From Pseudomonas sp. ANT_J12 (GTDB taxonomy: Bacteria; Pseudomonadota; Gammaproteobacteria; Pseudomonadales; Pseudomonadaceae), in assembly GCF_008370045.1 (NCBI RefSeq), contig NZ_VOBN01000001.1:248001-312000 (forward strand): DNA of 64,000 nt, in the 5' to 3' direction. Shown piece by piece: positions 50,533 to 59,073 of this stretch. Both the position numbers and the translations under genes were made by a program. Position 1 is the stretch's first letter. Every line of letters starts with the position of its first letter. Below the pieces are notes generated by a model. The model did not search any database. It was given only the letters and a program-made list of their open reading frames with translations, and was not told where the DNA came from.

Positions 50533-51555
50533 TCAGTCGTCGAATTCCCGGCGTTCGGCTTCGATCGCTTCAGCCAGGGCGCGGGCTTCGGCTTCTTCGT
50601 CGCTCAGCTCGGGTTCCGGTTCGGGCTTGTGTGGCTCTAGCGCGGCGACAGCAGCCAGGAGTTTCTCGCGGGCTTCGGCAACGCCCAGAACATCATCCTC
50701 CAGCTCCTCTTCCGGCTCGTCTTCCGGTTCTTCTTCCGGTTCTTCTTCGATTGTGGCTTCTGGGTCAGGCTGAAGTTCAACTTCGATGACTGGCTCTGGC
50801 ACCGCTAGATCCAGACCTTCTTCCGTCTCCGTCACTGCCCCATCACGCAACAAGTCATCAAAGTCCGTCTTGATCCCCTGCTCCATGTCATCCAGTTCCA
50901 GCAGCAGCGTATGGAAACTGGTTTCTTCCTTGGGCTCTTCCGGCTCGGCGCTGGCGTCGGCCAGTTCCTGCAAGCCGGCCGGCACTGGCGCGTCATCGAA
51001 ATCGAGCACCGGGTCGGGCTCCATCTCGCGCAGTTCAGCCAGCGGCGGCAGGTCATCGAGATTTTTCAGGTTGAAGTGATCGAGAAACACCTTGGTGGTG
51101 GCGAACATCGCCGGTTTACCCGGCACATCGCGATAACCGACGATGCGAATCCACTCGCGCTCCAGCAACGTCTTGACGATGTGACTGTTGACCGCCACGC
51201 CCCGCACGTCTTCGATCTCGCCCCGGGTGATCGGCTGGCGATAGGCGATCAGCGCCATGGTTTCGAGCATGGCCCGGGAATAACGCTGCGGACGCTCTTC
51301 CCACAACCGACCGACCCACGGCGAAAACTTCTCGCGGATCTGCAGGCGGTAGCCGGAGGCGACTTCCTTCAATTCGAAGGCGCGGCCGTCGCAGGACTTG
51401 GCGAGGATCGTCAGGGCTTTCTTGAACACTGGCGGTTCAGGCCGCTCGCCCTCTTCGAAGAGTTCGAACAGGCGTTCAAGGGATTGCGGTTTTCCCGAGG
51501 CCAACAGAAAGGCTTCAAGCAGTGGCGCCAGCTCGCGGGGTTCAGTCAGGTTCAT
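50533..51555 (-). CDS. scpB: Chromosome segregation and condensation protein ScpB
   Basis: Kleisin-associated winged-helix protein of the SMC-ScpAB condensin. 340 residues. Winged-helix domains span about 1-185 (LLEAFLLASGKPQSLERLFE; ETMALIAYRQPITRGEIEDV, the ScpB signature). From about 190 the chain is an acidic low-complexity tail (EEEPEEEPEDEPEEE), about 150 residues longer than Firmicute ScpB. 11 bases after scpA. Confidence 0.94.
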   Translation of the reverse strand: MNLTEPRELAPLLEAFLLASGKPQSLERLFELFEEGERPEPPVFKKALTILAKSCDGRAFELKEVASGYRLQIREKFSPWVGRLWEERPQRYSRAMLETMALIAYRQPITRGEIEDVRGVAVNSHIVKTLLEREWIRIVGYRDVPGKPAMFATTKVFLDHFNLKNLDDLPPLAELREMEPDPVLDFDDAPVPAGLQELADASAEPEEPKEETSFHTLLLELDDMEQGIKTDFDDLLRDGAVTETEEGLDLAVPEPVIEVELQPDPEATIEEEPEEEPEDEPEEELEDDVLGVAEAREKLLAAVAALEPHKPEPEPELSDEEAEARALAEAIEAERREFDD

Positions 51556-51566
51556 GATTCAACTCG

Positions 51567-52385
51567 TTATTCGGCTCGGGCCCGCACATGGATCGGCGCG
51601 AACGCTTCATTCTGCACCAGCTCGACCAAGGATTCCTTGACCAGTTCGAGGATCGCCATAAAGGTCACCACCACCCCCAGCCGTCCTTCCTCAGCGGTGA
51701 ACAGCTCGACAAAGGGCACGAAACCGCCGCCCTTGAGCCGTTCCAGCACATCGCTCATGCGCTCGCGGGTGGACAAGGCCTCCCGGCTGACCTGGTGACT
51801 TTCGAACATGTCGCCCCGGCGCAGGACCTCGGCCATGGACATCAGCAATTCTTCCAGGCTCACGTCCGGCACCAGTTTGCGCGCCCGCGCTTCCGGGGCA
51901 TCGAGCTTGGGCACCACGACGTCGCGACCGACCCGGCTCAGGCCATCGATGCCTTCGGCGGCAGCCTTGAAGCGCTCGTATTCCTGCAAGCGCCGGATCA
52001 GTTCGGCGCGCGGGTCGTCTTCCTCGGCTTCGATGGACTCGGCGCGGGGCAGCAGCATTCGCGACTTGATCTCAGCCAGCATCGCGGCCATCACCAGGTA
52101 CTCGGCGGCCAGTTCCAGGCGCACCGACTGCATCAACTCGACATAACCCATGTACTGCCGGGTGATCTCCGCCACCGGGATGTCGAGGATGTTGATGTTT
52201 TGTTTGCGGATCAGGTACAGCAGCAAATCGAGCGGACCCTCGAAGGCTTCGAGAAAGACTTCAAGGGCATCCGGCGGGATGTACAGGTCCAGCGGCATTT
52301 CCATGACCGCCTGGCCATAGACCATCGCGAAGGGCAGCTCTTGCTGGGCTCCGGCCTGACTGTCGACGGGTTCTACTGCAGACAT
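51567..52385 (-). CDS. scpA: Segregation and condensation protein A, ScpA (kleisin)
   Basis: Kleisin subunit bridging SMC heads. 272 residues. N-terminal FEGPLDLLLYLIRKQNINIL (about 49-68) is the family signature, and the C-terminal winged helix has VVVTFMAILELVKESLVELV. It abuts the YciO-type gene upstream without a gap, and is followed by scpB. Confidence 0.94.
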   Translation of the reverse strand: MSAVEPVDSQAGAQQELPFAMVYGQAVMEMPLDLYIPPDALEVFLEAFEGPLDLLLYLIRKQNINILDIPVAEITRQYMGYVELMQSVRLELAAEYLVMAAMLAEIKSRMLLPRAESIEAEEDDPRAELIRRLQEYERFKAAAEGIDGLSRVGRDVVVPKLDAPEARARKLVPDVSLEELLMSMAEVLRRGDMFESHQVSREALSTRERMSDVLERLKGGGFVPFVELFTAEEGRLGVVVTFMAILELVKESLVELVQNEAFAPIHVRARAE

Positions 52386-53015
52386 CTACGCCTCGGCCAT
52401 GAACGGCGCTGGGTCGCCGCAACCGACGCGGATCACTTCCGGTTCGCCATCGGCGAGGTTGATCACCGTGGACGCCTTGATCCCGCCGAAACCGCCGTCG
52501 ATGATCAGGTCCACCTGGTGCTCCAGCAACTGGCGCATTTCGTGGGGATCGCTCAGCGGATCGGTGTCGCCGGGCAGGATCAGGGTCACGCTCATCAACG
52601 GCTCGCCCAATTCGGCCAGCAGCGCCAGGGCAATCGGATGGCTCGGCACCCGCAGGCCGATGGTGCGCTTCTTGGCGTGCAGCAACAGGCGCGGCACTTC
52701 GCGGGTGGCGTTGAGGATAAACGTATAGGGCCCAGGTAAATGGGCCTTGAGGATGCGGAAGGTTCCGGTGTCGATCTTGGCGAAGATGCCCAGTTGCGAC
52801 AGGTCGCTGCAAATCAACGCGAAGTTGTGCTTGTCATCCAGCCCACGCAGCCGGCGCACGCGTTCCACGGCGTTCTTGTCGCCGATCTGGCAACCAATGG
52901 CGTAGGACGAGTCTGTTGGATAAATCACCACCCCGCCTTTGCGGATGATCTCGACCGCCTGTTTGATCAGGCGCGCTTGCGGGTTTTCCGGATGAATCTG
53001 GAAAAATTGACTCAC
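52386..53015 (-). CDS. Sua5/YciO/YrdC family protein (YciO type)
   Basis: Family members bind ATP and L-threonine for tRNA threonylcarbamoylation or bind double-stranded RNA; the YciO branch role is uncertain. 209 residues from a GTG at 53015 (SQFFQIHPENPQARLIKQAV), with AGGTAGAGAAT upstream; the frame is open further. KxR-S/T-x-N-type core: GGVVIYPTDSSYAIGCQIGD and LRGLDDKHNFALICSDLSQL; SHPIALALLAELGEPLMSVT. First of a yciO-scpA-scpB run, 13 bases after the PHP gene. Confidence 0.88.
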   Translation of the reverse strand: MSQFFQIHPENPQARLIKQAVEIIRKGGVVIYPTDSSYAIGCQIGDKNAVERVRRLRGLDDKHNFALICSDLSQLGIFAKIDTGTFRILKAHLPGPYTFILNATREVPRLLLHAKKRTIGLRVPSHPIALALLAELGEPLMSVTLILPGDTDPLSDPHEMRQLLEHQVDLIIDGGFGGIKASTVINLADGEPEVIRVGCGDPAPFMAEA

Positions 53016-53028
53016 ATTCTCTACCTGT

Positions 53029-53892
53029 TCAGACGGCGGCAATAATTGGGTCATGTTTGAATCGACACCATAACGGTGGCAGATCCTCCGGAACCGGGCG
53101 GTATTCACCGATTTCCGACCAGCCTCCAGGGCCATGAAAATCGCTGCCGGCGCTGACCAGCAGACCGAACTCGCGAGCAAGTATGGCCAGGCTGCCGACC
53201 TGTTCGGCGGGCTGATGGCCATTGACCACTTCAATCGCGTGGCCTCCCGCTTGAATATAGTCAGAAATCAGGCGGCGACGCTTGCTGCGAGTGAAATCGT
53301 AATGCCACGGGTGCGCCAGGCTGACCCAGGCACCGGCGGCGCGCAGGGTCGCGACGGTGTCTTCCAGGGTCGGCCAGTGTTGCTTGACGTCCCCCAGCTT
53401 GCCGGCGCCGAGCCATTTGCGGAACGCTTCGGCGCGATCCTTGACGTAGCCTTCGCGCACCATCCAGTCGGCAAAATGCGGACGGGCCGGCGCGTTGCCA
53501 CTGTCACCCAGGGCCTGTTGCATCTCCCGGGCACCGTCCATCGCACCGGGCATGCCCTTGAGCGCGAGTTTGCGGCTTATTTCTTCGGACCGTAGCCAGC
53601 GGCCATCGTGCAATCGGGCAATCGCCTCGACCAACGGTACCGCGTTGACGTCGAAACCGTAGCCCAGTACATGAATGGTCGCGCCGCCCCAGGTGCAGGA
53701 CAATTCGACGCCGTTGACCAGTTGCATCCCCAGCGCCGTCGCGGCGCTGCGGGCCTCATCGAGGCCTTCGAGGGTGTCGTGATCGGTCAAGGCCAGCACT
53801 TGCACGCCTTTCTCGAACGCACGCGCAACCAGTACCGCAGGCGCCAGGGCGCCATCGGAGGCCGTGCTATGGCAGTGCAAATCAACATTCAC
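53029..53892 (-). CDS. PHP-domain phosphoesterase (YciV/RNase AM type)
   Basis: E. coli YciV (RNase AM) is a 5'-3' exonuclease and 3',5'-nucleoside bisphosphate phosphatase. 287 residues from a GTG at 53892. Metal motifs of the PHP domain: VDLHCHSTASDGALAP, ALTDHDTLEGLDEA, NGVELSCTW, LAHPWHYDFTR and SAGSDFHGPGG. A TTG six codons earlier is the alternative start. Divergent from yciB. Confidence 0.9.
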   Translation of the reverse strand: MNVDLHCHSTASDGALAPAVLVARAFEKGVQVLALTDHDTLEGLDEARSAATALGMQLVNGVELSCTWGGATIHVLGYGFDVNAVPLVEAIARLHDGRWLRSEEISRKLALKGMPGAMDGAREMQQALGDSGNAPARPHFADWMVREGYVKDRAEAFRKWLGAGKLGDVKQHWPTLEDTVATLRAAGAWVSLAHPWHYDFTRSKRRRLISDYIQAGGHAIEVVNGHQPAEQVGSLAILAREFGLLVSAGSDFHGPGGWSEIGEYRPVPEDLPPLWCRFKHDPIIAAV

Positions 53893-53979
53893 AGGGCTTT
53901 GTAACCTCAAATCAGCTGGCGCTATCGCGCGTCAATATGTTTGTTATTATGCCGACACATCCTGCTTCTGGCTGCCACT

Positions 53980-54576
53980 GTGAAACAATTCATCGACTTC
54001 ATCCCGCTTCTGCTGTTTTTCATCGTCTTCAAAATCGATCCACGGGTCGTCGACATAGCCGGTCATGAGGTCACTGTAGGCGGTATTTACAGTGCCACCG
54101 CCATGCTGATCATTAGTTCCCTGGTGGTGTACGGCACGCTCTTCATCAAACAGCGCAAGCTGGAGAAGAGCCAGTGGCTGACCCTGATCGCCTGCCTGGT
54201 CTTCGGTAGCCTGACCCTGGCCTTCCACAGCGAAACCTTCCTGAAATGGAAAGCCCCGGTGGTCAACTGGCTGTTCGCCCTGGCATTCATCGGCAGCCAC
54301 TTCATCGGCGACCAGTTGCTGATCAAACGCATCATGGGCCACGCGCTGACCCTGCCGGATGCAGTCTGGACTCGCCTGAACATCGCCTGGATCGCCTTTT
54401 TCCTGTTCTGCGGCGCCGCCAACCTGTTCGTCGCGTTCACCTTCCAGAACTACTGGGTCGACTTCAAGGTGTTCGGCAGCCTGGGCATGACCCTGCTGTT
54501 CCTGGTCGCGCAAGGCATCTACCTGTCCCGCCACCTGCATGACGCTGACACTACTACGCCAAAAACCGAGGACTGA
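53980..54576 (+). CDS. yciB: Inner-membrane septation protein YciB (IspZ/IspA)
   Basis: Five-helix inner-membrane protein linked to cell-envelope and division functions. 198 residues from a GTG at 53980 ([20 protein letters not shown]), the standard start. [20 protein letters not shown] and [20 protein letters not shown] are characteristic. Followed after one base by yciI, the usual Pseudomonas pairing. Confidence 0.95.
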   Translation: MKQFIDFIPLLLFFIVFKIDPRVVDIAGHEVTVGGIYSATAMLIISSLVVYGTLFIKQRKLEKSQWLTLIACLVFGSLTLAFHSETFLKWKAPVVNWLFALAFIGSHFIGDQLLIKRIMGHALTLPDAVWTRLNIAWIAFFLFCGAANLFVAFTFQNYWVDFKVFGSLGMTLLFLVAQGIYLSRHLHDADTTTPKTED

Positions 54577-54577
54577 C

Positions 54578-54877
54578 ATGCTCTACGCCATTGTTGCCAC
54601 AGACGTCGCCAACTCCCTGGAAGCCCGCCTGGCCAACCGGCCCGCGCACCTTGAGCGCCTGCAACAGCTCAAGAGCGAAGGTCGTATCGTGCTGGCCGGC
54701 CCCAACCCTGCCGTGGACAGCAATGATCCGGGTGCCGCAGGTTTCACCGGCAGTTTGATCGTCGCCGAATTCGAATCCCTGGTCGCCGCACAAGCCTGGG
54801 CCGAGGCCGATCCGTTTGTGGCCGCAGGCGTCTACGCCAACGTTTCCGTGAAGCCGTTCAAGCAAGTCCTGCCGTAA
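54578..54877 (+). CDS. yciI: YciI family protein
   Basis: Small alpha-beta barrel protein of uncertain enzymatic role. 99 residues from the ATG at 54578 ([20 protein letters not shown]). The conserved His and Asp of the putative active site appear in [11 protein letters not shown] and [11 protein letters not shown]. Translationally next to yciB. Confidence 0.93.
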   Translation: MLYAIVATDVANSLEARLANRPAHLERLQQLKSEGRIVLAGPNPAVDSNDPGAAGFTGSLIVAEFESLVAAQAWAEADPFVAAGVYANVSVKPFKQVLP

Positions 54878-54987
54878 TCTCTCCCCTCGCGATGAACCTT
54901 ATCGGTTCATCGCGCTCTCAATCGCTCATTATTCTCGTTTGCCTGCCGACAACTTGCCCAATAACTCGATTGGAATCAGGAGTCGTG

Positions 54988-55401
54988 ATGCGCAAGGGTC
55001 CGTTGTGTCTGATGTTGGTGACGTTGTCGATCGTGGCCCCCGTGCACGGTGAAGAGGCTGCCCCCGGCAGTAACTCCACACCGTTGTCGTTGAGCGCCGG
55101 CAGCCAGATCGCCGAGTTGCAGCAGCGTTTGAAAGTCAGCGAGCAGCAACGAGAAGAACTGAACAAACAACTGCAAAGTGCCGATGCCGAACGCGAAAGC
55201 GCCCAGCTGAGCCGGTTGCGCCAGGAGAACCAGCGCTTGAAGCTGCAACTCAAGGAAGCCCTGGCCAGCAGCCCGCTGCCTCGCTTGCTGACGGATCAGC
55301 AGCAATGGTTCGTCACCGGTGGCGGAGTTGCGCTATTGGCCCTGCTCTGCGGTATCTTTGCCAGTGGAGCAAGTCGAAAACGTCGGCAATGGCTAAATTG
55401 A
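54988..55401 (+). CDS. Small secreted coiled-coil membrane protein
   Basis: 137 residues from the ATG at 54988 (MRKGPLCLMLVTLSIVAPVH). Signal peptide (about 1-22), a coiled coil (about 40-105: IAELQQRLKVSEQQREELNK), then a C-terminal membrane segment (GGGVALLALLCGIFASG) and a basic end (RKRRQWLN). This resembles the C-terminal half of YgiM-type SH3 proteins but has no SH3 domain. Function unknown. Just upstream of the response regulator. Confidence 0.8.
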   Translation: MRKGPLCLMLVTLSIVAPVHGEEAAPGSNSTPLSLSAGSQIAELQQRLKVSEQQREELNKQLQSADAERESAQLSRLRQENQRLKLQLKEALASSPLPRLLTDQQQWFVTGGGVALLALLCGIFASGASRKRRQWLN

Positions 55402-55408
55402 GTGAGTC

Positions 55409-56086
55409 ATGAGCGAGCTGTTATTAATTGATGATGACCAGGAGCTGTGTGAGCTCCTGGGCAGTTGGTTGAGTCAGGAAGGCTTTGTGGTCCGTGCCTG
55501 TCACGATGGCCAGAGTGCCCGCCGTGCGTTGGCCGAAACCTCCCCGGCGGCCGTGGTGCTGGACGTGATGCTGCCCGACGGCAGCGGCCTGGAACTGCTC
55601 AAGCAATTGCGCAGCGACCACCCGGACTTGCCGGTGCTGATGCTCTCGGCCCGGGGCGAGCCGCTGGATCGCATCCTCGGCCTGGAACTCGGCGCCGACG
55701 ATTACCTGGCCAAGCCATGCGACCCACGAGAACTGACAGCCCGGTTGCGCGCGGTGTTGCGCCGCAGTCATCCGGCCGCAGTGTCCAGCCAGCTCGAACT
55801 CGGCGACCTGTGCTTCAGCCCGGTGCGCGGCGTGGTCAGCATCGATGAACAGGAATTCACCCTCACCGTCTCCGAAAGTCGCCTGCTCGAAGCCCTGATC
55901 AAACAACCCGGCGAGCCCCTGGATAAACAGGAACTGGCGCAGATCGCCCTCGGTCGCAAGCTGACTCTGTACGACCGCAGCCTGGACATGCACGTCAGCA
56001 ACCTGCGCAAGAAGATCGGCCCGCACCCTGACGGTCGTCCGCGCATCGTCGCCCTGCGCAGCCGCGGCTATTACTACAGCCTCTAA
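55409..56086 (+). CDS. OmpR-family response regulator (CpxR-like)
   Basis: 225 residues. Receiver domain 1-115 with phosphoacceptor Asp52 (VVLDVMLPDGSG), DDD acidic pocket at 8-10 and Lys in LAKPCDPRELTARL. C-terminal winged-helix (about 130-225: TLTVSESRLLEALIKQPGEP; DMHVSNLRKKIGPHPDGRPR). Linked to a Spy-like gene and a CpxA-like kinase, so it most likely acts in an envelope-stress circuit. Confidence 0.9.
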   Translation: MSELLLIDDDQELCELLGSWLSQEGFVVRACHDGQSARRALAETSPAAVVLDVMLPDGSGLELLKQLRSDHPDLPVLMLSARGEPLDRILGLELGADDYLAKPCDPRELTARLRAVLRRSHPAAVSSQLELGDLCFSPVRGVVSIDEQEFTLTVSESRLLEALIKQPGEPLDKQELAQIALGRKLTLYDRSLDMHVSNLRKKIGPHPDGRPRIVALRSRGYYYSL

Positions 56087-56101
56087 CCCCGAGCATTTTC
56101 C

Positions 56102-56170
56102 GTGCAGGAGCAAGGCTTGCCCGCGATGACGTTCTGGAGGACGCCATCGCGGGCAAGCCTTGCTCCTACG
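56102..56170. repeat. Inverted REP pair after the response regulator gene
   Basis: GCAGGAGCAAGGCTTGCCCG and its inverted copy CGGGCAAGCCTTGCTCCTAC flank about 20 bases. Could also form a transcript-end stem. Confidence 0.85.
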
Positions 56171-56207
56171 CAACGTGTAAGTTTTGTCAGGTCGGCGCAA
56201 AACTGTC

Positions 56208-56223
56208 TTTACCCAAGCTTTAC
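56208..56223 (+). promoter_or_regulatory. CpxR-box candidate upstream of the Spy-like gene
   Basis: TTTAC-N6-TTTAC, i.e. GTAAA-N6-GTAAA on the other strand, equals the CpxR consensus GTAAA-N4-8-GTAAA. It is 82 bases before the Spy-like ATG. Confidence 0.55.
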
Positions 56224-56305
56224 GCTCCGCTGACCGCCGCTGACCTTGATCTCCGTAATCTGAACTCATCCGGAACGTACCGGGAACGAGACAAGGAGAT
56301 TCACC

Positions 56306-56755
56306 ATGCGCAAGACTCTTATCGCTCTGATGTTCGCCGCCGCCCTGCCAACCGTTGCCATGGCCATGCCTGAAGGTGCCGGCCCGATGGGTGGCCCGAT
56401 GGACGGTTCGCGCCACGGCGGTCAGATGCACGGCATGCACGGCAAAGGCCCGTACAGCCAGCTGGACCTGAGCCGCGAACAGCGCGAGCAGATCCGCAAA
56501 ATCATGGGCGAGCAGATGCATGATCGCAAACAACTGGTCGAGAAATACCTGGAGAAACTCTCCCCGGCTGACCAGAAAGCCATGAAAGACGAAATGGCCG
56601 CCAAGCATCAGAAAGCCCAGGCCGATGTACGCGCCGTGCTGAAACCGAATCAACAGAAGAAATTCGACGAGATCCAGAAGAAACAAGCCGAGCGCCGTGC
56701 CGAGTGGGCCGAGTTCAAGGCCTGGAAAGCGCAACAGCCGCAAAAAGCGCAATAA
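56306..56755 (+). CDS. Spy/CpxP-like periplasmic chaperone
   Basis: 149 residues. Sec signal peptide (1-20, cleavage near AMAMPEG). A Gly/Met/His-rich segment (about 25-48: GGPMDGSRHGGQMHGMHGKG) may bind metal. Two LTxxQ-like motifs, LSREQREQIRKI and LKPNQQKKFDEI, mark the CpxP/Spy helical cradle. An AAGGAGATTCACC ribosome-binding site and a CpxR-box candidate precede it. Encoded between the regulator and the kinase; in enterics CpxP inhibits CpxA, so feedback is plausible. Confidence 0.88.
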   Translation: MRKTLIALMFAAALPTVAMAMPEGAGPMGGPMDGSRHGGQMHGMHGKGPYSQLDLSREQREQIRKIMGEQMHDRKQLVEKYLEKLSPADQKAMKDEMAAKHQKAQADVRAVLKPNQQKKFDEIQKKQAERRAEWAEFKAWKAQQPQKAQ

Positions 56756-56824
56756 TGCGTTAACTACGGACCCAACGGCTCACCCCGTTGGGTCTTTTGC
56801 CATTGTTCAATGTGGGTGCAAGCC

Positions 56825-56921
56825 CCTGTAGGAGCGAGGCTTGCCCGCGAAAGCGATCTGACATTCAACATTTCGGTTGATCATGAAATCGCCTTCGCGG
56901 GCAAGCCTCGCCCCCACAGGG
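56825..56921. repeat. Inverted REP pair before the sensor kinase gene
   Basis: CCTGTAGGAGCGAGGCTTGC and its imperfect inverted copy GCAAGCCTCGCCCCCACAGG flank a variable centre. Lies between the Spy-like gene and the kinase. Confidence 0.8.
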
Positions 56922-56947
56922 GATTTGTGTTTGTTCGAGGATTTTCT

Positions 56948-58282
56948 GTGCGTTCATTGTTCTGGCGTATCTTGGCCAGCTTCTGGCTGGCCATCGCTCT
57001 GGTTGCAGGGCTTTCCCTTTTGCTGGGGCACATGCTCAACCAGGACGCGTGGATTCTCAGCCGCCACCCGGGCCTCAACACCCTGGCCGAAGAGTGGACG
57101 CAAACCTACGAAGCCCAAGGCGAAGATGCCGCTCAGGACATCCTCGAACAGCGCAAACGCCAGTATCACATCGACGTTCAGGTGCTCAACGAGAGCGGCG
57201 ACCCGGTGGTGCGCGGCACCTTCCCACGGCGTGCGGCGGCCTTCGAAGCGCGGCAGAATGATGATGATCGTCGCCTGCCATGGCGCCGCCTGACCGCTGA
57301 ATACACCAGCAAAAAAACCGGCAACACCTACCTGTTGATCTACCGCATCCCGCACCCGGAACTGGACTCGTGGCACCGCGAAAGCCTGCTCTGGCCGTTG
57401 AGTGCGCTGGGGATTGCGCTGGTGGTGCTGACCTTGTTCAGTTTGCTGGTGACCCTCTCGATCACCCGCCCGCTCAGCCGTTTGCGCGGTGCGGTGCATG
57501 ATCTGGGGCAAACCACTTATCAGCAGAACAGCCTGGTGAAACTGGCTAACCGTCGTGATGAGTTCGGCGTGCTGGCCAACGACTTCAACCGCATGGGCGC
57601 ACGTTTGCAAAGCCTGATCGGTAGCCAGCGACAACTGCTGCGGGACGTGTCCCACGAACTGCGCTCGCCGCTGGCGCGGTTACGGATTGCCCTGGCCCTG
57701 GCCGAACGGGCCAACCCTGAAGAACGGCAAAAACTCTGGCCGCGCCTGACCCGTGAATGCGACCGACTGGAAGCACTGATCAGCGAAATCCTGGTCCTGG
57801 CCCGGGTCGACGCCGATAACGCCAGCGCCGAAGAGGTCGATCTCAACGCCTTGCTTCATACCCTGCAAAAGGATGCGCAACTGGGCTTCCCGGAACAGAC
57901 CGTGCGCCTGGACGCCGAGCCGCAGCTGAACCTCAAGGGTTGGCCGACCATGATCGAGCGCGCGGTGGACAATCTGCTGCGCAATGCCCAGCGCTTTAAC
58001 CCGGTAGGCCAGCCGATTGAAATGCAGGCCTCGCGCCAGGGCGAGCGGATGGTGGTGAGCGTGCGTGACCATGGGCCGGGGGTCGGGGCCGAACACTTGA
58101 ATCTGCTGGGCGAACCGTTCTACCGCGCGCCGGGGCAAACGGCCGCCGGGCATGGCCTGGGGCTGGCCATTGCGCGGCGAGCCGCTGAGCGCCATGGCGG
58201 CAGCCTGGTGCTGGCCAATCACCCGGAGGGCGGGTTTATTGCCAGCCTGGAATTGCCGTTAGTGCCGGGAGTGCCTGCTTAG
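56948..58282 (+). CDS. Sensor histidine kinase (CpxA-like)
   Basis: 444 residues from a GTG at 56948 with TCGAGGATTTTCT upstream; the frame extends through the REP element to 56810, which is unlikely to be coding. TM1 about 5-27, periplasmic sensor about 28-146, TM2 about 147-170, HAMP about 171-222, HisKA with His236 (LRDVSHELRSPLARLRIA), then HATPase (RAVDNLLRNAQRF; VRDHGPGVG; AGHGLGLAIARRAAERHGG). Pairs with the response regulator at 55409. Confidence 0.9.
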   Translation: MRSLFWRILASFWLAIALVAGLSLLLGHMLNQDAWILSRHPGLNTLAEEWTQTYEAQGEDAAQDILEQRKRQYHIDVQVLNESGDPVVRGTFPRRAAAFEARQNDDDRRLPWRRLTAEYTSKKTGNTYLLIYRIPHPELDSWHRESLLWPLSALGIALVVLTLFSLLVTLSITRPLSRLRGAVHDLGQTTYQQNSLVKLANRRDEFGVLANDFNRMGARLQSLIGSQRQLLRDVSHELRSPLARLRIALALAERANPEERQKLWPRLTRECDRLEALISEILVLARVDADNASAEEVDLNALLHTLQKDAQLGFPEQTVRLDAEPQLNLKGWPTMIERAVDNLLRNAQRFNPVGQPIEMQASRQGERMVVSVRDHGPGVGAEHLNLLGEPFYRAPGQTAAGHGLGLAIARRAAERHGGSLVLANHPEGGFIASLELPLVPGVPA

Positions 58283-58386
58283 ATCATTCCCACGCTCTGC
58301 GTGGGAATGCAGCCTGGGACGCTCCGCACCCCATTGGTACGCAGAGCGTCCCTTGAGGCATTCCCACGCAGAGCGTGGGAACGATC
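58282..58386. repeat. 105-bp nested palindrome, copy 3 of 3
   Basis: Starts GATCATTCCCACGCTCTGCG and ends GAGCGTGGGAACGATC. Same outer and inner palindromes as copies 1 and 2. The first base overlaps the kinase stop codon and the last lies at the nitroreductase 3' end, so it fills the gap between two convergent genes. Confidence 0.85.
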
Positions 58387-58387
58387 G

Positions 58388-58951
58388 TCAAGCGGCCGGC
58401 CAGGCGCTAACGAACTCGGCCAGATCAACCTTCTCCGCCACCCGCGGCTCTTTCTGCGGCGTGCCGAGGTACAGAAACGCAATCACCTCTTCCCCTTGCG
58501 CCAGTCTCAGGCCCTTGGCCACATGCGCCGAATACGCCAACTCACCCGTACGCCACACCGCACCAATCCCCTGCGCATAAGCCGCCAGCAAAATCCCGTG
58601 CGCCGCACACCCTGCCGCCAGCAGTTGCTCGGACTTCGGATACTTGACGTGATCCTGCAACCGCGCAATCACCACGACCACCAGCGGTGCTCGCAGCGGG
58701 CCGTTGCGTGCCTTGTCCAGCGCCGCTTCGGACACTTCGCTGTCCTGCAACTTTGCCGCTTCGGCCAGCAACTCACCCATTTGCTCGCGGGCCGCGCCTT
58801 CGACGGTCAAAAAGCGCCATGGCTGCAAATGGCCGTGGTCCGGCGCACGCATCGCGGCGGCGAACAGCACTTCGCGCTGCTCGGCGGTGGGGGCCGGTTC
58901 GACCAGTCGTGGAACGGAAACACGGTTGAGCAAAGCGTCGAGAGCCTGCAT
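58388..58951 (-). CDS. Nitroreductase-family oxidoreductase (YdjA-like)
   Basis: FMN-dependent NAD(P)H oxidoreductase fold. 187 residues, the short YdjA-type length. N-terminal AAAMRAPDHGHLQPWRFLTV is the FMN-binding start, then AAGCAAHGILLAAYAQGIGAVW and IAFLYLGTPQKEP. Substrate unknown. Divergent from trkH. Confidence 0.88.
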   Translation of the reverse strand: MQALDALLNRVSVPRLVEPAPTAEQREVLFAAAMRAPDHGHLQPWRFLTVEGAAREQMGELLAEAAKLQDSEVSEAALDKARNGPLRAPLVVVVIARLQDHVKYPKSEQLLAAGCAAHGILLAAYAQGIGAVWRTGELAYSAHVAKGLRLAQGEEVIAFLYLGTPQKEPRVAEKVDLAEFVSAWPAA

Positions 58952-59073
58952 CGGCCACCTCCTGTAAAAAATGTTTGGCTATTCTAGCGGGATCCACCTC
59001 GGGAGTGCCGGTTTACATGCCCTGCCCCACAGGTAGAATGGCGCCCTTCACTACTTCAGCCCGAGCGGACTTC

